The notes under the pieces are model-generated. The model worked only from the letters and a program-made list of their open reading frames with translations. It ran no database searches and was not told where the DNA came from. Shown piece by piece: positions 40,701 to 50,981 of a stretch of DNA of 64,000 nucleotides. The DNA lies in the NCBI RefSeq assembly GCF_000737325.1, contig NZ_CP011125.1, positions 4,402,001 to 4,466,000 of the forward strand, given 5' to 3'. This stretch comes from Sandaracinus amylolyticus (GTDB lineage: Bacteria > Myxococcota_A > Polyangia > Polyangiales > Sandaracinaceae). The position numbers and the translations under genes were made by a program. Position 1 is the stretch's first letter, and every line of letters starts with the position of its first letter.

Positions 40701-41387
40701 GTGCCGGCGGCGACCGCGGTCATTGGTGACGTTCTGCCCCTCGCGGTCGGGATCGGCGTGTTTCCGGTGCCGATCATCGCGACGCTGCTCACGCTCTTCT
40801 CCCGCCGCGGCCGCGCGAACGGCGCTGCGTTCGCGGCGTCGTGGATCGTCGGCATCGGGCTCCTGACGACCGTCGCCGCGCTGGTCGCCGATGGTGCGGC
40901 GAGCGCGTCGGAGGACGCGACGAGCGCCGCGGTGAGCTGGGTGAAGCTGCTGGTCGGGGTCGCGCTGCTCGGCGCGGCGCTGCGCAAGTGGCGAGCTCGC
41001 CCGGGCCCCGGCGAGACCGCCGAGATGCCGAAGTGGATGGCGTCGGTCGACGAGTACTCGCCGAGGAACGCCGTGCGAGCAGGGCTGCTCCTCTCCGCCG
41101 CGAACCCGAAGAACTGGGCCCTCGCGGGCGCGGCGGGATCCACCATCGGGCAGGTGGAGATGTCCGCCTCCGAGACGGCGGTGTGCGTGGCGGTCTTCAC
41201 CGGCCTCGCGAGCCTCTCCGTCGCGGGGCCGGTGCTCTATCGGCTGGGGGGCGGCGAGCGGGCCGAGCGCGCGCTGGGCCAGGCTCAGTCGTGGCTGGTC
41301 CAGAACAACGCCGCGATCCTGACCGTGGTGCTGCTGATCTTCGGCGTGCAGCTCGTCGGCAAGGGGCTGGCGGGGCTCTCGGTGTGA
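40701..41387 (+). CDS. GAP/LysE-like small membrane protein
   Basis: 228 residues from GTG with about six hydrophobic helices (for example AVGIGVFPVPIIATLLTLFS, WVKLLVGVALLGAAL, FTGLASLSVAGPVLY). The segment SAANPKNWALAGAAG is typical of GAP/LysE-superfamily proteins, the group of the mycobacterial sulfolipid-addressing protein Sap. A role in transporting a lipid or small molecule across the inner membrane is likely, substrate unknown. Confidence 0.83.
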   Translation: MPAATAVIGDVLPLAVGIGVFPVPIIATLLTLFSRRGRANGAAFAASWIVGIGLLTTVAALVADGAASASEDATSAAVSWVKLLVGVALLGAALRKWRARPGPGETAEMPKWMASVDEYSPRNAVRAGLLLSAANPKNWALAGAAGSTIGQVEMSASETAVCVAVFTGLASLSVAGPVLYRLGGGERAERALGQAQSWLVQNNAAILTVVLLIFGVQLVGKGLAGLSV

Positions 41388-41442
41388 TCGCGCGGGTGCG
41401 CGAGTTGCCGCCGCGCGACCGGCGCCGCACAGATCGCGGCCG

Positions 41443-42609
<1,167 letters not shown>

Positions 42610-42791
42610 GCCGAGGTCGCTGTCGTCGTCGCTCCGAGCGATGACGTACTGCTCTTCGCGAGCGGATCGACCGCGTCGCGGGTGGAGCTCCGGCGCCGCG
42701 AGGTGCGGCACGCAACATCGCCGGCGCGCCCGTGCGATCCGCGAGCCGTGGATCGCGATGGTCCCCCCGTCGTCGCGCGGCGTCGAGGCGC

Positions 42792-42995
42792 GGCCGGGAG
42801 CGTTTCCTGCCACGCCTCGCGAGCTCGCGGGGCCGGCCGGGAGCGTTTCCTGCCACGCCTCGCGACCGTGATCCCAGGGCGGCAGCGCTCCGGCCACGCC
42901 CGAGGAACGGCGAGCCGGCGCCCGCCGGGCTTCCTGCCGCGCCGCGCGTGTCGCACGAGCGGCGCGCGGCTTTCTTGCGACGCCTCGCGGACCCT
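42792..42995. repeat. array of about five 43-bp-period repeats
   Basis: A 31-base unit (GGCCGGGAGCGTTTCCTGCC and 11 more bases) is exact at 42792-42822 and 42835-42865. Decayed copies follow near 42878, 42922 and 42961, keeping the (C/T)TTCxTGCCxCGCC core. Spacing stays near 43 bases. The array lies in 420 non-coding bases between rlmN and the next gene; open frames across it are low-complexity and do not look real. Confidence 0.65.
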
Positions 42996-43032
42996 GGTGG
43001 CATTCGCGCAGGCCCGAGGGGGGGCCTTCCCG

Positions 43033-43734
43033 ATGCAGCTGCCGACTCGCAACACACCGGTCGCCCGCTGCGAGGCGCTCACCGCGTACCTCGCCGCCAC
43101 GCTCCGCAACTACGCGTCCGTCTTCCAGCCGGCGCCCGAGGTCCGGGCCCACCTCGAGTCGCTCGCGACCACCGTCAGCGCGTCGCTCGCGACCCTCGTC
43201 GCCTCGCAGCGCGCCTACGAGGCCGCGATCCTCGCGCTCGTGGAGCCACGCGGCCGCGTCCGCCTGGTGGACGTGCGCGCGGACGAGATCGTCAAGAGCG
43301 TCCAGCGCGCCTGCGCCGATGCGGGCGTCGCGAGCTCGGTGTTCCCCGAGGGGGTCACGCCGATCGTCAAGCCGGTGGGCCCCTCCGAGGTGGCCGCGCT
43401 CGTGGTGCTCTCGGCGCGCATCGCCGCGACGAGCTCGTGGGCCGAGCGCGACGTGCAGCGCGCCCGCATCGACGCGATCCAAGCCGACTACCAGGCCGCG
43501 CTCGACGCGCGCGCCGCGGCGCGCGTCGCGACGGTGCAGGCCCGGGCGCTGCGCGACGACGCGAAGGAGTCGTTCCTCGACGTCTACGCGGCCGTCGCCG
43601 GGCAGATCAAGGCGGCCTTCCCGCGCGACCGCGCGCGCCAGGAGGCGTTCTTCGACCGCATCCGCGACGCCGTCGCGAGCGAGGACGCGAGCGAGGACGA
43701 CGCCGACACCGACGAGCCGGCCCCCGCGGCGTGA
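43033..43734 (+). CDS. hypothetical helical protein
   Basis: 233 residues from an ATG with GAGGGGGG upstream (MQLPTRNTPVARCEALT). Almost entirely alpha-helical, Ala-rich (ARIDAIQADYQAALDARAAA), suggesting coiled coil; the C-terminus is strongly acidic. No signal or membrane segment. The upstream frame runs into the repeat array and was not included. A hairpin terminator follows. Confidence 0.75.
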   Translation: MQLPTRNTPVARCEALTAYLAATLRNYASVFQPAPEVRAHLESLATTVSASLATLVASQRAYEAAILALVEPRGRVRLVDVRADEIVKSVQRACADAGVASSVFPEGVTPIVKPVGPSEVAALVVLSARIAATSSWAERDVQRARIDAIQADYQAALDARAAARVATVQARALRDDAKESFLDVYAAVAGQIKAAFPRDRARQEAFFDRIRDAVASEDASEDDADTDEPAPAA

Positions 43735-43743
43735 GCGGGCGCG

Positions 43744-43780
43744 CGGGTGAGCGTGAGCGTGACCCGCCCACGCTCACCCG
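43744..43780 (+). terminator. 12-bp hairpin terminator-like structure
   Basis: CGGGTGAGCGTG (43744-43755) and CACGCTCACCCG (43769-43780) pair perfectly around a 13-base loop, starting 10 bases after the stop codon. There is no T-run, so it may act as an RNA 3' end or with Rho. It also precedes the next gene's start. Confidence 0.55.
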
Positions 43781-43817
43781 AATGAAGCGCGTCCGCTGTG
43801 ATAACGTCCCTCGCCCG

Positions 43818-45722
43818 ATGCGCTGCGCACCGTTCGGGCTCGCCGTCCTCGCCTCGATCCTCTCGCTCGCTCCCCGCGCCGACGCCCAGGTCGCGCTGCC
43901 GATCACCGAGGTGGGCGAGGGCGCCAGCCTCCGCGTCGACGGCTCGCTGCGCGAGTGGCGCGACGTGCGCTTCCTCGACGTGGGGGAGGGCAGCGACGCC
44001 TCGATGCGCGTCGCGCTCGCCTACGACGGCGGCGGTCTCTACGTCGGCGCCGAGGTGCGCGACGAGCGGCTCATCCGCACCGCGAGCCCGGGCACCGACG
44101 AGGACGCCGTCGTCGTCACCCTCGCGATGCCGCGCGGTCGCGGCTTCGACGGCGTCGAGATCTGGCTCTGGGCCGGCGAGACCGGGCGCAGCGCGGCGCG
44201 CGTCGGCGTCGGCGGGCTCGGCCGTCCCGGCAACGCGCGCGGCGCGCAGATCGTCGAGGGCCCTTCGCGCGGCGGCTACGTCGTCGAGGCATTCATCCCG
44301 TGGAACGCCATCCCCGGCAGCGCGCGCTGGCAGGAAGGGCGCGGCTCGGTGCGCCTGCGCGACGTCGACTCGGCGGCGCGTCCCGAGGTCGAGAGCGAGC
44401 CGACGTTCGCCGCGGTCGATCGCGCCCACCTCGAGCTACTGCCGACGCTCGCGCCGAGCGGCGGACAGACCGCGGCGTTCGAGTCGTTCCTCGCGAGCCG
44501 CCAGCTCGAGGGCGCGCGGCCCGCGCACGATCTCCGCGGCGACGTCGGCGGCGACGCGCAGCCCGAGCGCGTGTCGATCGTCGATCGCTTCCTCGTCGTG
44601 ACCGGCCCCGGGTGGCAGGAGGGCCGCGGCTTCTCGTTCGTGCAGCTGCCGATCGCCGCAGCGGCCGACGTACGCGAGCCGCGCCTCGTCGATCTGACCG
44701 GCGACGGCAAGAGCGAGCTCGTGGTGACGCTGCGCCAGAGCGACGACCGCGGCTCGCGCGATCTCTGGCAGGTCTTCTCGTTCGCGACCGCGCAGATCGT
44801 GCCTGCGTTCGCGATCGAGACGCGCAAGGCGACCGGCGCGGGGAGCGTCGAGTCCGCGGTGCAGGTGCGCGCCGGACGTCGTGGTCAGCCCGCGACGATC
44901 GAGGCGCGCAGCGGGCGCGCGCAGGGCCTCGACGCGAGCACGCTGCAAGAGGCACCTGCCGCCGACGCGGAGCCGATCCTCGTGCCGTGGGGGCCGGTGC
45001 TCTCGCGCGAGTACCGCTGGGATGGCTCGCGCTTCGCGCGCGTCTCGGAGCGACCGAACCCGCGCTACGTCGACCCCGCGACGACGGCGCGCGCGTCCAC
45101 CACGGCGACGACGACCACCAGCGCCGCGCCCGCGACGCCGCCTCCCCCCGGCGTCGAGGATCTGCTCGCCGCGTTCCGTCGCGAGCGCGGGCTGCGCGAC
45201 GCGCGACCGACGTTCCGCGTGCGCGCGAACGTCGCGGCGGACGCGCAGGAGGAGGAGGTCGTCGTGTACGGGCGCGACCTCGTCGTGGTCGGTCCCGGGT
45301 TCCGCAGCGGCAGCGGCTGGTTCCACTTCCAGATCCCCGCGCAAGCGGCGGGCGACGTGCTCGACGTGCGCACCGCGGAGATCACCGGCGATCCGCGACA
45401 CGAGATCCTGATGCGCGTGCGGCAGAACATCGGCGACGTGCGCCGCGAGGTCCTGCTGGTGTTCCAGTTCACGCCGGTCGGGTTCCCGGCGATCCTGCAG
45501 CGCGAGGTCGCGCGCGAGCAGTCGGGACGCCGCGTCGAGAACGAAGTGCGAGCGGGCAACGGCACGCTCGAGATCCGGCCGGGCACCGCGCGCGGGTGGG
45601 ACGCGTCGAGCTGGCCGTGGGGCGACACGCCGTCGACCGACGGCATCGCGCCGCCGCTGCTCCCGTGGCGCGACCGCGCGGTGACCTACGGGTACTCGGG
45701 CGGTCGCCTCGTCGCGCGCTGA
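43818..45722 (+). CDS. secreted CBM9/FG-GAP-like protein
   Basis: 634 residues. The ATG (MRCAPFGLAVLASIL) gives a signal peptide ending ADAQ; an ATG 36 bases upstream is possible but would lengthen the pre-sequence. Residues about 30-180 look like a CBM9/DOMON beta-sandwich (LRVDGSLREWRDVRFLDVG, GLYVGAEVRDERLI). Two following blocks of FG-GAP-like repeats (LTGDGKSELVVTLRQSD; ITGDPRHEILMRVRQN) are joined by a Thr/Ala/Pro linker. Probably extracellular or periplasmic; no catalytic motif seen. Converges with the next gene two bases away. Confidence 0.82.
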   Translation: MRCAPFGLAVLASILSLAPRADAQVALPITEVGEGASLRVDGSLREWRDVRFLDVGEGSDASMRVALAYDGGGLYVGAEVRDERLIRTASPGTDEDAVVVTLAMPRGRGFDGVEIWLWAGETGRSAARVGVGGLGRPGNARGAQIVEGPSRGGYVVEAFIPWNAIPGSARWQEGRGSVRLRDVDSAARPEVESEPTFAAVDRAHLELLPTLAPSGGQTAAFESFLASRQLEGARPAHDLRGDVGGDAQPERVSIVDRFLVVTGPGWQEGRGFSFVQLPIAAAADVREPRLVDLTGDGKSELVVTLRQSDDRGSRDLWQVFSFATAQIVPAFAIETRKATGAGSVESAVQVRAGRRGQPATIEARSGRAQGLDASTLQEAPAADAEPILVPWGPVLSREYRWDGSRFARVSERPNPRYVDPATTARASTTATTTTSAAPATPPPPGVEDLLAAFRRERGLRDARPTFRVRANVAADAQEEEVVVYGRDLVVVGPGFRSGSGWFHFQIPAQAAGDVLDVRTAEITGDPRHEILMRVRQNIGDVRREVLLVFQFTPVGFPAILQREVAREQSGRRVENEVRAGNGTLEIRPGTARGWDASSWPWGDTPSTDGIAPPLLPWRDRAVTYGYSGGRLVAR

Positions 45723-45723
45723 G

Positions 45724-46875
45724 TCACTCGGACGCGCAATTCACCGCGACGGCGCGCACCGAGCCCTGCTGCTGGAGCTGGCTGCGACGCGACGCGAACA
45801 GCACGACGACGTGATCGCCGACGCACGTCGCGTCCGCGTGCTCGAACGCGGCGCCGTGCTCGTAGATCTGCATCTCGGGGCCGCGCGCCTCGAGCTCGCG
45901 CGTGTAGCGACGCACGCTGACGAGCCGCTCGGTGCGCGAGTGGGTGCGCGGCGCGATGACGAACACGTCCCCGCCGCAGGCGATCGTCGTCGACGCGCCG
46001 GTCGCGTTGGCGTGCGCCGCGCTCTCGATGCGATCGATCGCGGTCGCGTCGCTCTGCACGCGCGCGATCTGGAAGCGCGGTCGCGACCCTCCGGGGCGTC
46101 GATCGCGGAACCCGAGCACCACGTCGCCCGCGACGCCGTCGCGCAGCATCGGGAGCGAGGCGTCGAACGCGAGATCCGCGACTGGACGCGCCGCACGCGC
46201 GCCAGCGCGCAGCATCACGCGCCCTTCGACGTCGCCGTCGCGGTCGAGCCAGGTCTCGGCCCACGTCGCGAGCACGCGATCGCCGCTCGCGAGCAGCGCA
46301 GGGCGCGACGCGCGGAAGCGCGGCGACGAGAGCCGCTCCGTCGTCGCGCCGTCGCTCGCGCGTGCGATCCACGCCTCGCTCACCGCGCCTTCGGCCTCCT
46401 GCCATCCGAGCCACGGCGCGCCCTGCGCGTCGATCGCGACCGACACGCCGCTGCCGTCGCGGCCCATCGCGCCGAGCGACGCGCGCGCGCTCACTGCGCC
46501 CTCGCGCACGACGTAGAGCTGCACGCCGCCCTCGTCGTCGCGTCCCTCGCGACCGCGCCGACCACACGCGACGTGCAACGCGCCGTCGTGCACGACCGCC
46601 GCGAGCCCGCCCTCGCACGAAGGTCCGATGCGCGTCGCCTCGCCCGACGGCGCGCCGTGCGCATCGAGCGCACGCACGAACGCGCCCGCGCGCTCCGACC
46701 ACACCGCGAGCACGCGGTCGCCGTCGCTCGCGATCGCGAGATCGTCGATCACGGGACCATCGGGGATCGCGATCCGGTGCTCGTCCGCGAAGGCGCACGC
46801 GCCGTCGAGGATGCGCACCGGATCGTCGCCGCACCCCACCGCGAGGAGCAGCGCGAAGAGAAGACGAGACCTCAC
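45724..46875 (-). CDS. beta-propeller-like lipoprotein
   Basis: 383 residues from GTG (VRSRLLFALLLAVGC) with a lipobox. The mature protein has repeated units of four strands (IDDLAIASDGDRVLAVWSER, VSVAIDAQGAPWLGWQ, VLATWAETWLDRDGD), the pattern of a beta-propeller or BNR-type fold. No enzyme motif. Starts seven bases after the UDPGP stop on the same strand, so perhaps co-transcribed. Confidence 0.78.
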   Translation of the reverse strand: MRSRLLFALLLAVGCGDDPVRILDGACAFADEHRIAIPDGPVIDDLAIASDGDRVLAVWSERAGAFVRALDAHGAPSGEATRIGPSCEGGLAAVVHDGALHVACGRRGREGRDDEGGVQLYVVREGAVSARASLGAMGRDGSGVSVAIDAQGAPWLGWQEAEGAVSEAWIARASDGATTERLSSPRFRASRPALLASGDRVLATWAETWLDRDGDVEGRVMLRAGARAARPVADLAFDASLPMLRDGVAGDVVLGFRDRRPGGSRPRFQIARVQSDATAIDRIESAAHANATGASTTIACGGDVFVIAPRTHSRTERLVSVRRYTRELEARGPEMQIYEHGAAFEHADATCVGDHVVVLFASRRSQLQQQGSVRAVAVNCASE

Positions 46876-46882
46876 GCGCGGA

Positions 46883-48028
46883 TCAGAGCACGCCGCGTGC
46901 GCGCAGCAGGGCGGTGATCTCCGCGCGGCGATGCTCGAGCTCGGGCGGATCCTTCACCGGCTGGAAGCGACCGTCCGCGCCCTGGCGCTCGACCTCGAGG
47001 AACGCGGTCGGTAGGAACGCGGTGAGCTCGCCGACGAGGCGCTCGAACTGGATCGCTTCGGCGCCCTCGACCTTCTTGCGCACGACGAACCACGTGAGCG
47101 GGAAGTCGCGATCGAGCGTGGTCGCGTCGAGCACGAACGAGTTCGTGTTGAACACCGGGATCGAGTCCTGATCGAAGCCGTCCGGGAAGCGGAACGACTC
47201 GACGATCTGCGCGACGCCGTCGACACGCGCGGGCGCGCCGCCCTTGTCGCCCTTCTCCTTGCGCACGACCTCGGCGGTGATCTGCTTGCCCGACTCGAGG
47301 TGCGCGCCGATCACCGCGGGATCGAGCGTCGCGCCGAGGTTGTCGACGTTCGACATGTAGAGGAAGCGTCCGCCCTTCTGCACGAAGTCCTGGAGCAGCC
47401 CGGCGCGGCGCAGCGCGAAGCTGAGATCGCCGTGGCCCGGCGCGTAGGGCGAGAGCGCTCCGTCGCTGGGCTCGTGGAAGAGCGAGCCGTCGGGCGCGAG
47501 GCGCAGCGAGATGTACTGCGGGAAGCAGCGCACCGGCGCGCGCGGGGTCTCGAGCGCGCGCGAGAGGCGCTCGACCTCGTCGTGCGTCGCGAAGCTCGTC
47601 ATCACGTAGATCGGGATGCGCGCGTCCTCGCGCTCCGCGAGCCGCGCGACGTCGGAGAGCTTGAGGTCGAGGAACGTGCGGCCCTCGACCGCCTCGACGC
47701 CCGCCTTCACGACGCCGCCGAAGCGCGTCGCCATGCCGCCCGCGAGCACGACCGCGCCCACGAGCCCAGTGCGCAGCGCCTCGCGCCCACGGGCCTCGAG
47801 CGCCCTGCGTGCGGCACTGCCTGGCGCAGGAAGTGTGATGACGTCGCCCTGCTCGGGCGGTGCGACCCGGCCGCGGATGTGGTTGTCGGACTCCGCGGCG
47901 CCGGCGCGCAGCCGTGCGCGCAGCGCCTCGAAGCTCTGCGTGTCCCACCCGAAGCGTTGAAGCAGCTCGCGCGTCGGGGCGTCGATCGACTCGTGGGCGA
48001 GGGACTCTTGATCGCGGCTCTCGGCCAT
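46883..48028 (-). CDS. UDPGP-family UTP-sugar uridylyltransferase
   Basis: 381 residues from an ATG behind GGAGGAAGGAA. The eukaryote-like UDPGP signature is present: VVLAGGMATRFGGVVKAGVE for UTP binding, YVMTSFATHDEV, then PVFNTNSFVLDA. The N-terminal 80 residues are helical. The family covers glucose-1-phosphate and N-acetylhexosamine-1-phosphate uridylyltransferases; which sugar is used cannot be told. It should make a UDP-sugar for envelope polysaccharide. Confidence 0.88.
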   Translation of the reverse strand: MAESRDQESLAHESIDAPTRELLQRFGWDTQSFEALRARLRAGAAESDNHIRGRVAPPEQGDVITLPAPGSAARRALEARGREALRTGLVGAVVLAGGMATRFGGVVKAGVEAVEGRTFLDLKLSDVARLAEREDARIPIYVMTSFATHDEVERLSRALETPRAPVRCFPQYISLRLAPDGSLFHEPSDGALSPYAPGHGDLSFALRRAGLLQDFVQKGGRFLYMSNVDNLGATLDPAVIGAHLESGKQITAEVVRKEKGDKGGAPARVDGVAQIVESFRFPDGFDQDSIPVFNTNSFVLDATTLDRDFPLTWFVVRKKVEGAEAIQFERLVGELTAFLPTAFLEVERQGADGRFQPVKDPPELEHRRAEITALLRARGVL

Positions 48029-48176
48029 CGCGGTTCCTTCCTCCGGGGGCTCGTTCGTGGACGCCGATGATGCGCATGGCAATGGACGGCGATGCAACCC
48101 ACACCGACTCCAGGGTGCCGCGTTGCGCCTCTCGGAGATTCTCGTAACGCCAGAGGGGCCACTCGCCACGTGAGGC

Positions 48177-48192
48177 AGGCACCCGCATTGCT
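48177..48192 (+). promoter_or_regulatory. sigma-54 (-24/-12) promoter
   Basis: AGGCAC-CCGCA-TTGCT matches the consensus TGGCAC-N5-TTGCW with the exact 12-base GG-to-GC spacing. The start would be near 48203, giving a 44-base leader that includes GGAGGT (48237-48242) before the ATG. Sigma-54 promoters need an enhancer-binding protein, common in Myxococcota. Confidence 0.6.
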
Positions 48193-48246
48193 TGGGGAAG
48201 ATGACACCCCGTTCTCGAGCACCGAGGACGTGGACTGGAGGTCACG

Positions 48247-49020
48247 ATGAGCTCGTTCCTGCGCCGGATCGTCACGGGAGCCGTCCTCGTGCTCGCGATG
48301 GCGAACGCCGGTTGCTACGCCACCGTCGCGCGCGGACGCGCGGGCGTGGTCGTCTACGATCCGCCGCCCCCGCCGGTCGCGACCGTGACCTACGCGCAGA
48401 GCCCCGCGCCGTACCAGGGCGCGGTGTGGGTCGAGGGCCACTACGAGTGGGACGGCTACCAGTACGCGTGGGTCGACGGCTACTGGATCGAGCCGCGCCC
48501 CGGCTACGCGTTCGTGCAGCCGCGCTGGGAGCGCCGCGGGAGCGGCTACGTGTACATCCAGGGCGGCTGGCGTGACGGGCGCGGCGTGATCGTGTCGCCT
48601 CCGCCGCCGCGCCGCGCGGTCGTCGCGACGCCGCCGTACCGAGGCGGCGTGGTGGTGCAGCAGCCGGCCTATCGCGGCGGCGTGGTGGTGCAGCCGCCGC
48701 CGCGGCAGGGCACGGTCGTGGTGACGCCCCCGCCGCGCGGAGGCGTCGTCGTGACGCCGCCGCCGCGTGGTGGAGGCGTGGTGGTGAGCCCGCCGCCGCG
48801 TGGTGGTGTGGTCGTGACGCCGCCGCCGCGTGGTGGAGGCGTCGTGGTGACGCCGCCGCCGCGTGGTGGAGGCGTGGTGGTGAGCCCGCCGCGTGGTGGG
48901 GGCGTGGTGGTGCAGCAGCCGCAGCAGCGCCGCAGCAGTGGCGTGGTCGTGACCCCGCCGCCGCAGCGTGGAGGCGGCGGTGGTGGCGGTGGCCGCGTGA
49001 TCGTGCGCCCGCCTCGCTGA
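48247..49020 (+). CDS. YXWX/BcpO-related lipoprotein with Pro-Gly repeats
   Basis: 257 residues with lipobox (MANAGC). The middle has WXXGXW-type repeats (VWVEGHYEWDGYQYAWVDGY, WIEPRPGYAFV), known in envelope lipoproteins. The C-terminus is a tandem repeat of PPPRGGGVVV(T/S) units about 10 residues long (about 9 copies) and a Gly-rich end. It likely coats or spans the envelope; the repeat looks slip-prone. It follows the sigma-54 match with a good ribosome binding site. Confidence 0.85.
   Translation: MSSFLRRIVTGAVLVLAMANAGCYATVARGRAGVVVYDPPPPPVATVTYAQSPAPYQGAVWVEGHYEWDGYQYAWVDGYWIEPRPGYAFVQPRWERRGSGYVYIQGGWRDGRGVIVSPPPPRRAVVATPPYRGGVVVQQPAYRGGVVVQPPPRQGTVVVTPPPRGGVVVTPPPRGGGVVVSPPPRGGVVVTPPPRGGGVVVTPPPRGGGVVVSPPRGGGVVVQQPQQRRSSGVVVTPPPQRGGGGGGGGRVIVRPPR
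48715..48915 (+). repeat. coding tandem repeat GT(G/C)GT(G/C)...CCGCCGCCGCG
   Basis: Units of 27-33 bases encode the PPPRGGGVVV array in the lipoprotein. Copies are nearly identical, so replication slippage could alter length in frame. Confidence 0.6.
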
Positions 49021-49204
49021 CCGACCGTCGCAGCACGGCTCGAACGACGCCGCGGCCCGCTCCGGGTCGCGGCGTCGTCGTTCTCGGGCGTCGCGAAGCG
49101 CCTCTCTGGACGGAGCGGCTCGCGGGCCCGACGTGTGCGGTGGTGGGGCTGCTCTGCTTGCTCGCGCATCGCGCGCCCGCTACGCCGAACCACGGACTCA
49201 GCTC

Positions 49205-50980
49205 GTGAGCACGACGCCGCGCACTCCGGACGACGAGCGCGTCCCCAAGGGCACGCCGGCACGTCCGCGAGGCAGTGGAGCGCTGCTGGTCCCGCCTGCG
49301 ATCGTGCTCGCGATCGCGCTGGTGGGCTCGGTGTCGATCCACCTGCCGATCTATGCGGGGCTCGGCGTGCTCGCGCGGCTGCTCGAGAGCGAGCCGAGCC
49401 CGGGACCGAGCCGGCCGATCGAGATCTCGCTGCTCGAGCCCAACCCGTCGGAGATCCCGAGCGAAGCGCTCCCCGACGAGACCGCCACGGCGGTCGAGGA
49501 CACGCCGCCCGACGAAGAAACGCCGGTCGAGGAGGCCGCGCCCGAGCCGCCGCGCCGTCGCCGACGCGCGCCGCCGCCCGAGCCCGAGCCCGAGCCGGAG
49601 CGCGCGCCCGAGCCGGAGCCCGAGCCGCCTCCGCCGGTCCCGGTGCCTGCGGCCGAGCCTCCGCCGCCGCCTCCTCCTCCGCCGCCCGACGAGCGCACGC
49701 CGATCGTGCAGCACAACGAGGACCCGCCCGTGGAGCCCCCGCCCGACGCGCGCTTCACGGCCGAGCAGTCGCGCGACGTCGAGGAGGAGACGGTCGCGAG
49801 CGTGACCAACATGGTCCGCGACGACGCCCAGCCGAGCCCGGGCGCGCAGCAGGAGCCGGTGGAGGCCCCGACCGAGGAGCCCGGCAACGCGCAGGAAGAC
49901 GAGATCGCGGACATGCGCGACGTCGAGGGCGACGACCGCCGTCGCGCGCTGCCCGAAGAGACGGAGCGACCCCCGCCGCGCGAGCGCGAGGCGTCCACCT
50001 CGCGGCGACCGACCGCCGCGGGCGCGGAGAGCATGGACCGCGGCCACGATCGCGAGGCGCGCGAGGGCGAGCGCGCGCGCAGCGAAGAGGGCGGCGCGCG
50101 CGCGATGGGCGGCGGCGCGCCGGTCGAGCAGGAGACGATCACGGTCTCGGACGGCTTCGGGTCGTTCACGATCACGCGCCCGCGCGCGACGACGCGGCCC
50201 GAGGGCAGCGGCGAGGGCGAGGCGGGCGGCGCGCGCCGCGAAGGACGCGGGCGGGGCGAGGCGGGCGAGGGGCTCGCGATCGGTCGCTCGGGACGCACGC
50301 GCGGCGGTGCGCGTCGCGGCGGCGAGACCGGCGTGCGTGGCGGTCCGGGCAGCCCGCTCTCGTGGTCGCAGTTCGAGTCGATCTACGGCGAGGAGGAGCT
50401 ACGGCGTCAGCGCGAGGCGCGCCTCGAGGAGCGTCGGTCGCGATCGCGCGGTGCGAGCCGCGAGCGGCGCTGGCAGGAGTTCCGCGCGGCGATCGAGAAC
50501 TTCGTGAGCGAGGTGCGCCCCGGGAACCAGACCGCGCTCGACGCGGCGGCCTCGCCGTTCGCGACGTTCCTCTCGGACATGCACCGGCGCATCCACCGCG
50601 AGTTCGCGGATCGTTACCTCGCGAGCATCGGTCCCGACGCGAGCGAGGGACTGAACGACATGTCGCTCAACACCACGCTCGAGATCTCGGTGAACCCGGA
50701 CGGCACCGTGCATCGCGTCGGCATCGTCGCGACGAGCGGCAACATCCTGTTCGACTTCGGCGCGTTCAACTCGGTGATGCGCGCGCAGCCGTTCCCGCAG
50801 CCGCCCGACGCGATCCTGAGCGGCGACGGACGCGCCTGGCTGCACTGGCGCTTCGATCGCAGCCCGCGCCAGTGCCACCCGACGAACGCGAGGCCGTTCA
50901 TGCTGCGCAATGGCTCCGGGACGGGCGCGCAGGTGGTCGATCGCGGGGAGCCGCCCGAAGAGATCCCGTCGGGCGAGTGA
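49205..50980 (+). CDS. TonB-family energy-transducer-like protein
   Basis: About 591 residues from GTG (VSTTPRTPDDERV); a GTG 72 bases upstream is an alternative. One N-terminal TM helix (VPPAIVLAIALVGSVSIHLP), then a long Pro/Glu/Arg-rich periplasmic region with PEPEPEPER-type runs, and a C-terminal TonB-like domain (LEISVNPDGTVHRVGIVA to FPQPPDAILSG). It should couple a motor complex to an outer membrane partner. No exbB/exbD genes are near. The linker is unusually long and charged. Its stop is followed at once by queG. Confidence 0.85.
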   Translation: MSTTPRTPDDERVPKGTPARPRGSGALLVPPAIVLAIALVGSVSIHLPIYAGLGVLARLLESEPSPGPSRPIEISLLEPNPSEIPSEALPDETATAVEDTPPDEETPVEEAAPEPPRRRRRAPPPEPEPEPERAPEPEPEPPPPVPVPAAEPPPPPPPPPPDERTPIVQHNEDPPVEPPPDARFTAEQSRDVEEETVASVTNMVRDDAQPSPGAQQEPVEAPTEEPGNAQEDEIADMRDVEGDDRRRALPEETERPPPREREASTSRRPTAAGAESMDRGHDREAREGERARSEEGGARAMGGGAPVEQETITVSDGFGSFTITRPRATTRPEGSGEGEAGGARREGRGRGEAGEGLAIGRSGRTRGGARRGGETGVRGGPGSPLSWSQFESIYGEEELRRQREARLEERRSRSRGASRERRWQEFRAAIENFVSEVRPGNQTALDAAASPFATFLSDMHRRIHREFADRYLASIGPDASEGLNDMSLNTTLEISVNPDGTVHRVGIVATSGNILFDFGAFNSVMRAQPFPQPPDAILSGDGRAWLHWRFDRSPRQCHPTNARPFMLRNGSGTGAQVVDRGEPPEEIPSGE

Positions 50981-50981
50981 C

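Noticed and set aside
48715..48915. CRISPR array
   Set aside because: The repeats are in frame, lack unique spacers and encode PPPRGGGVVV units.
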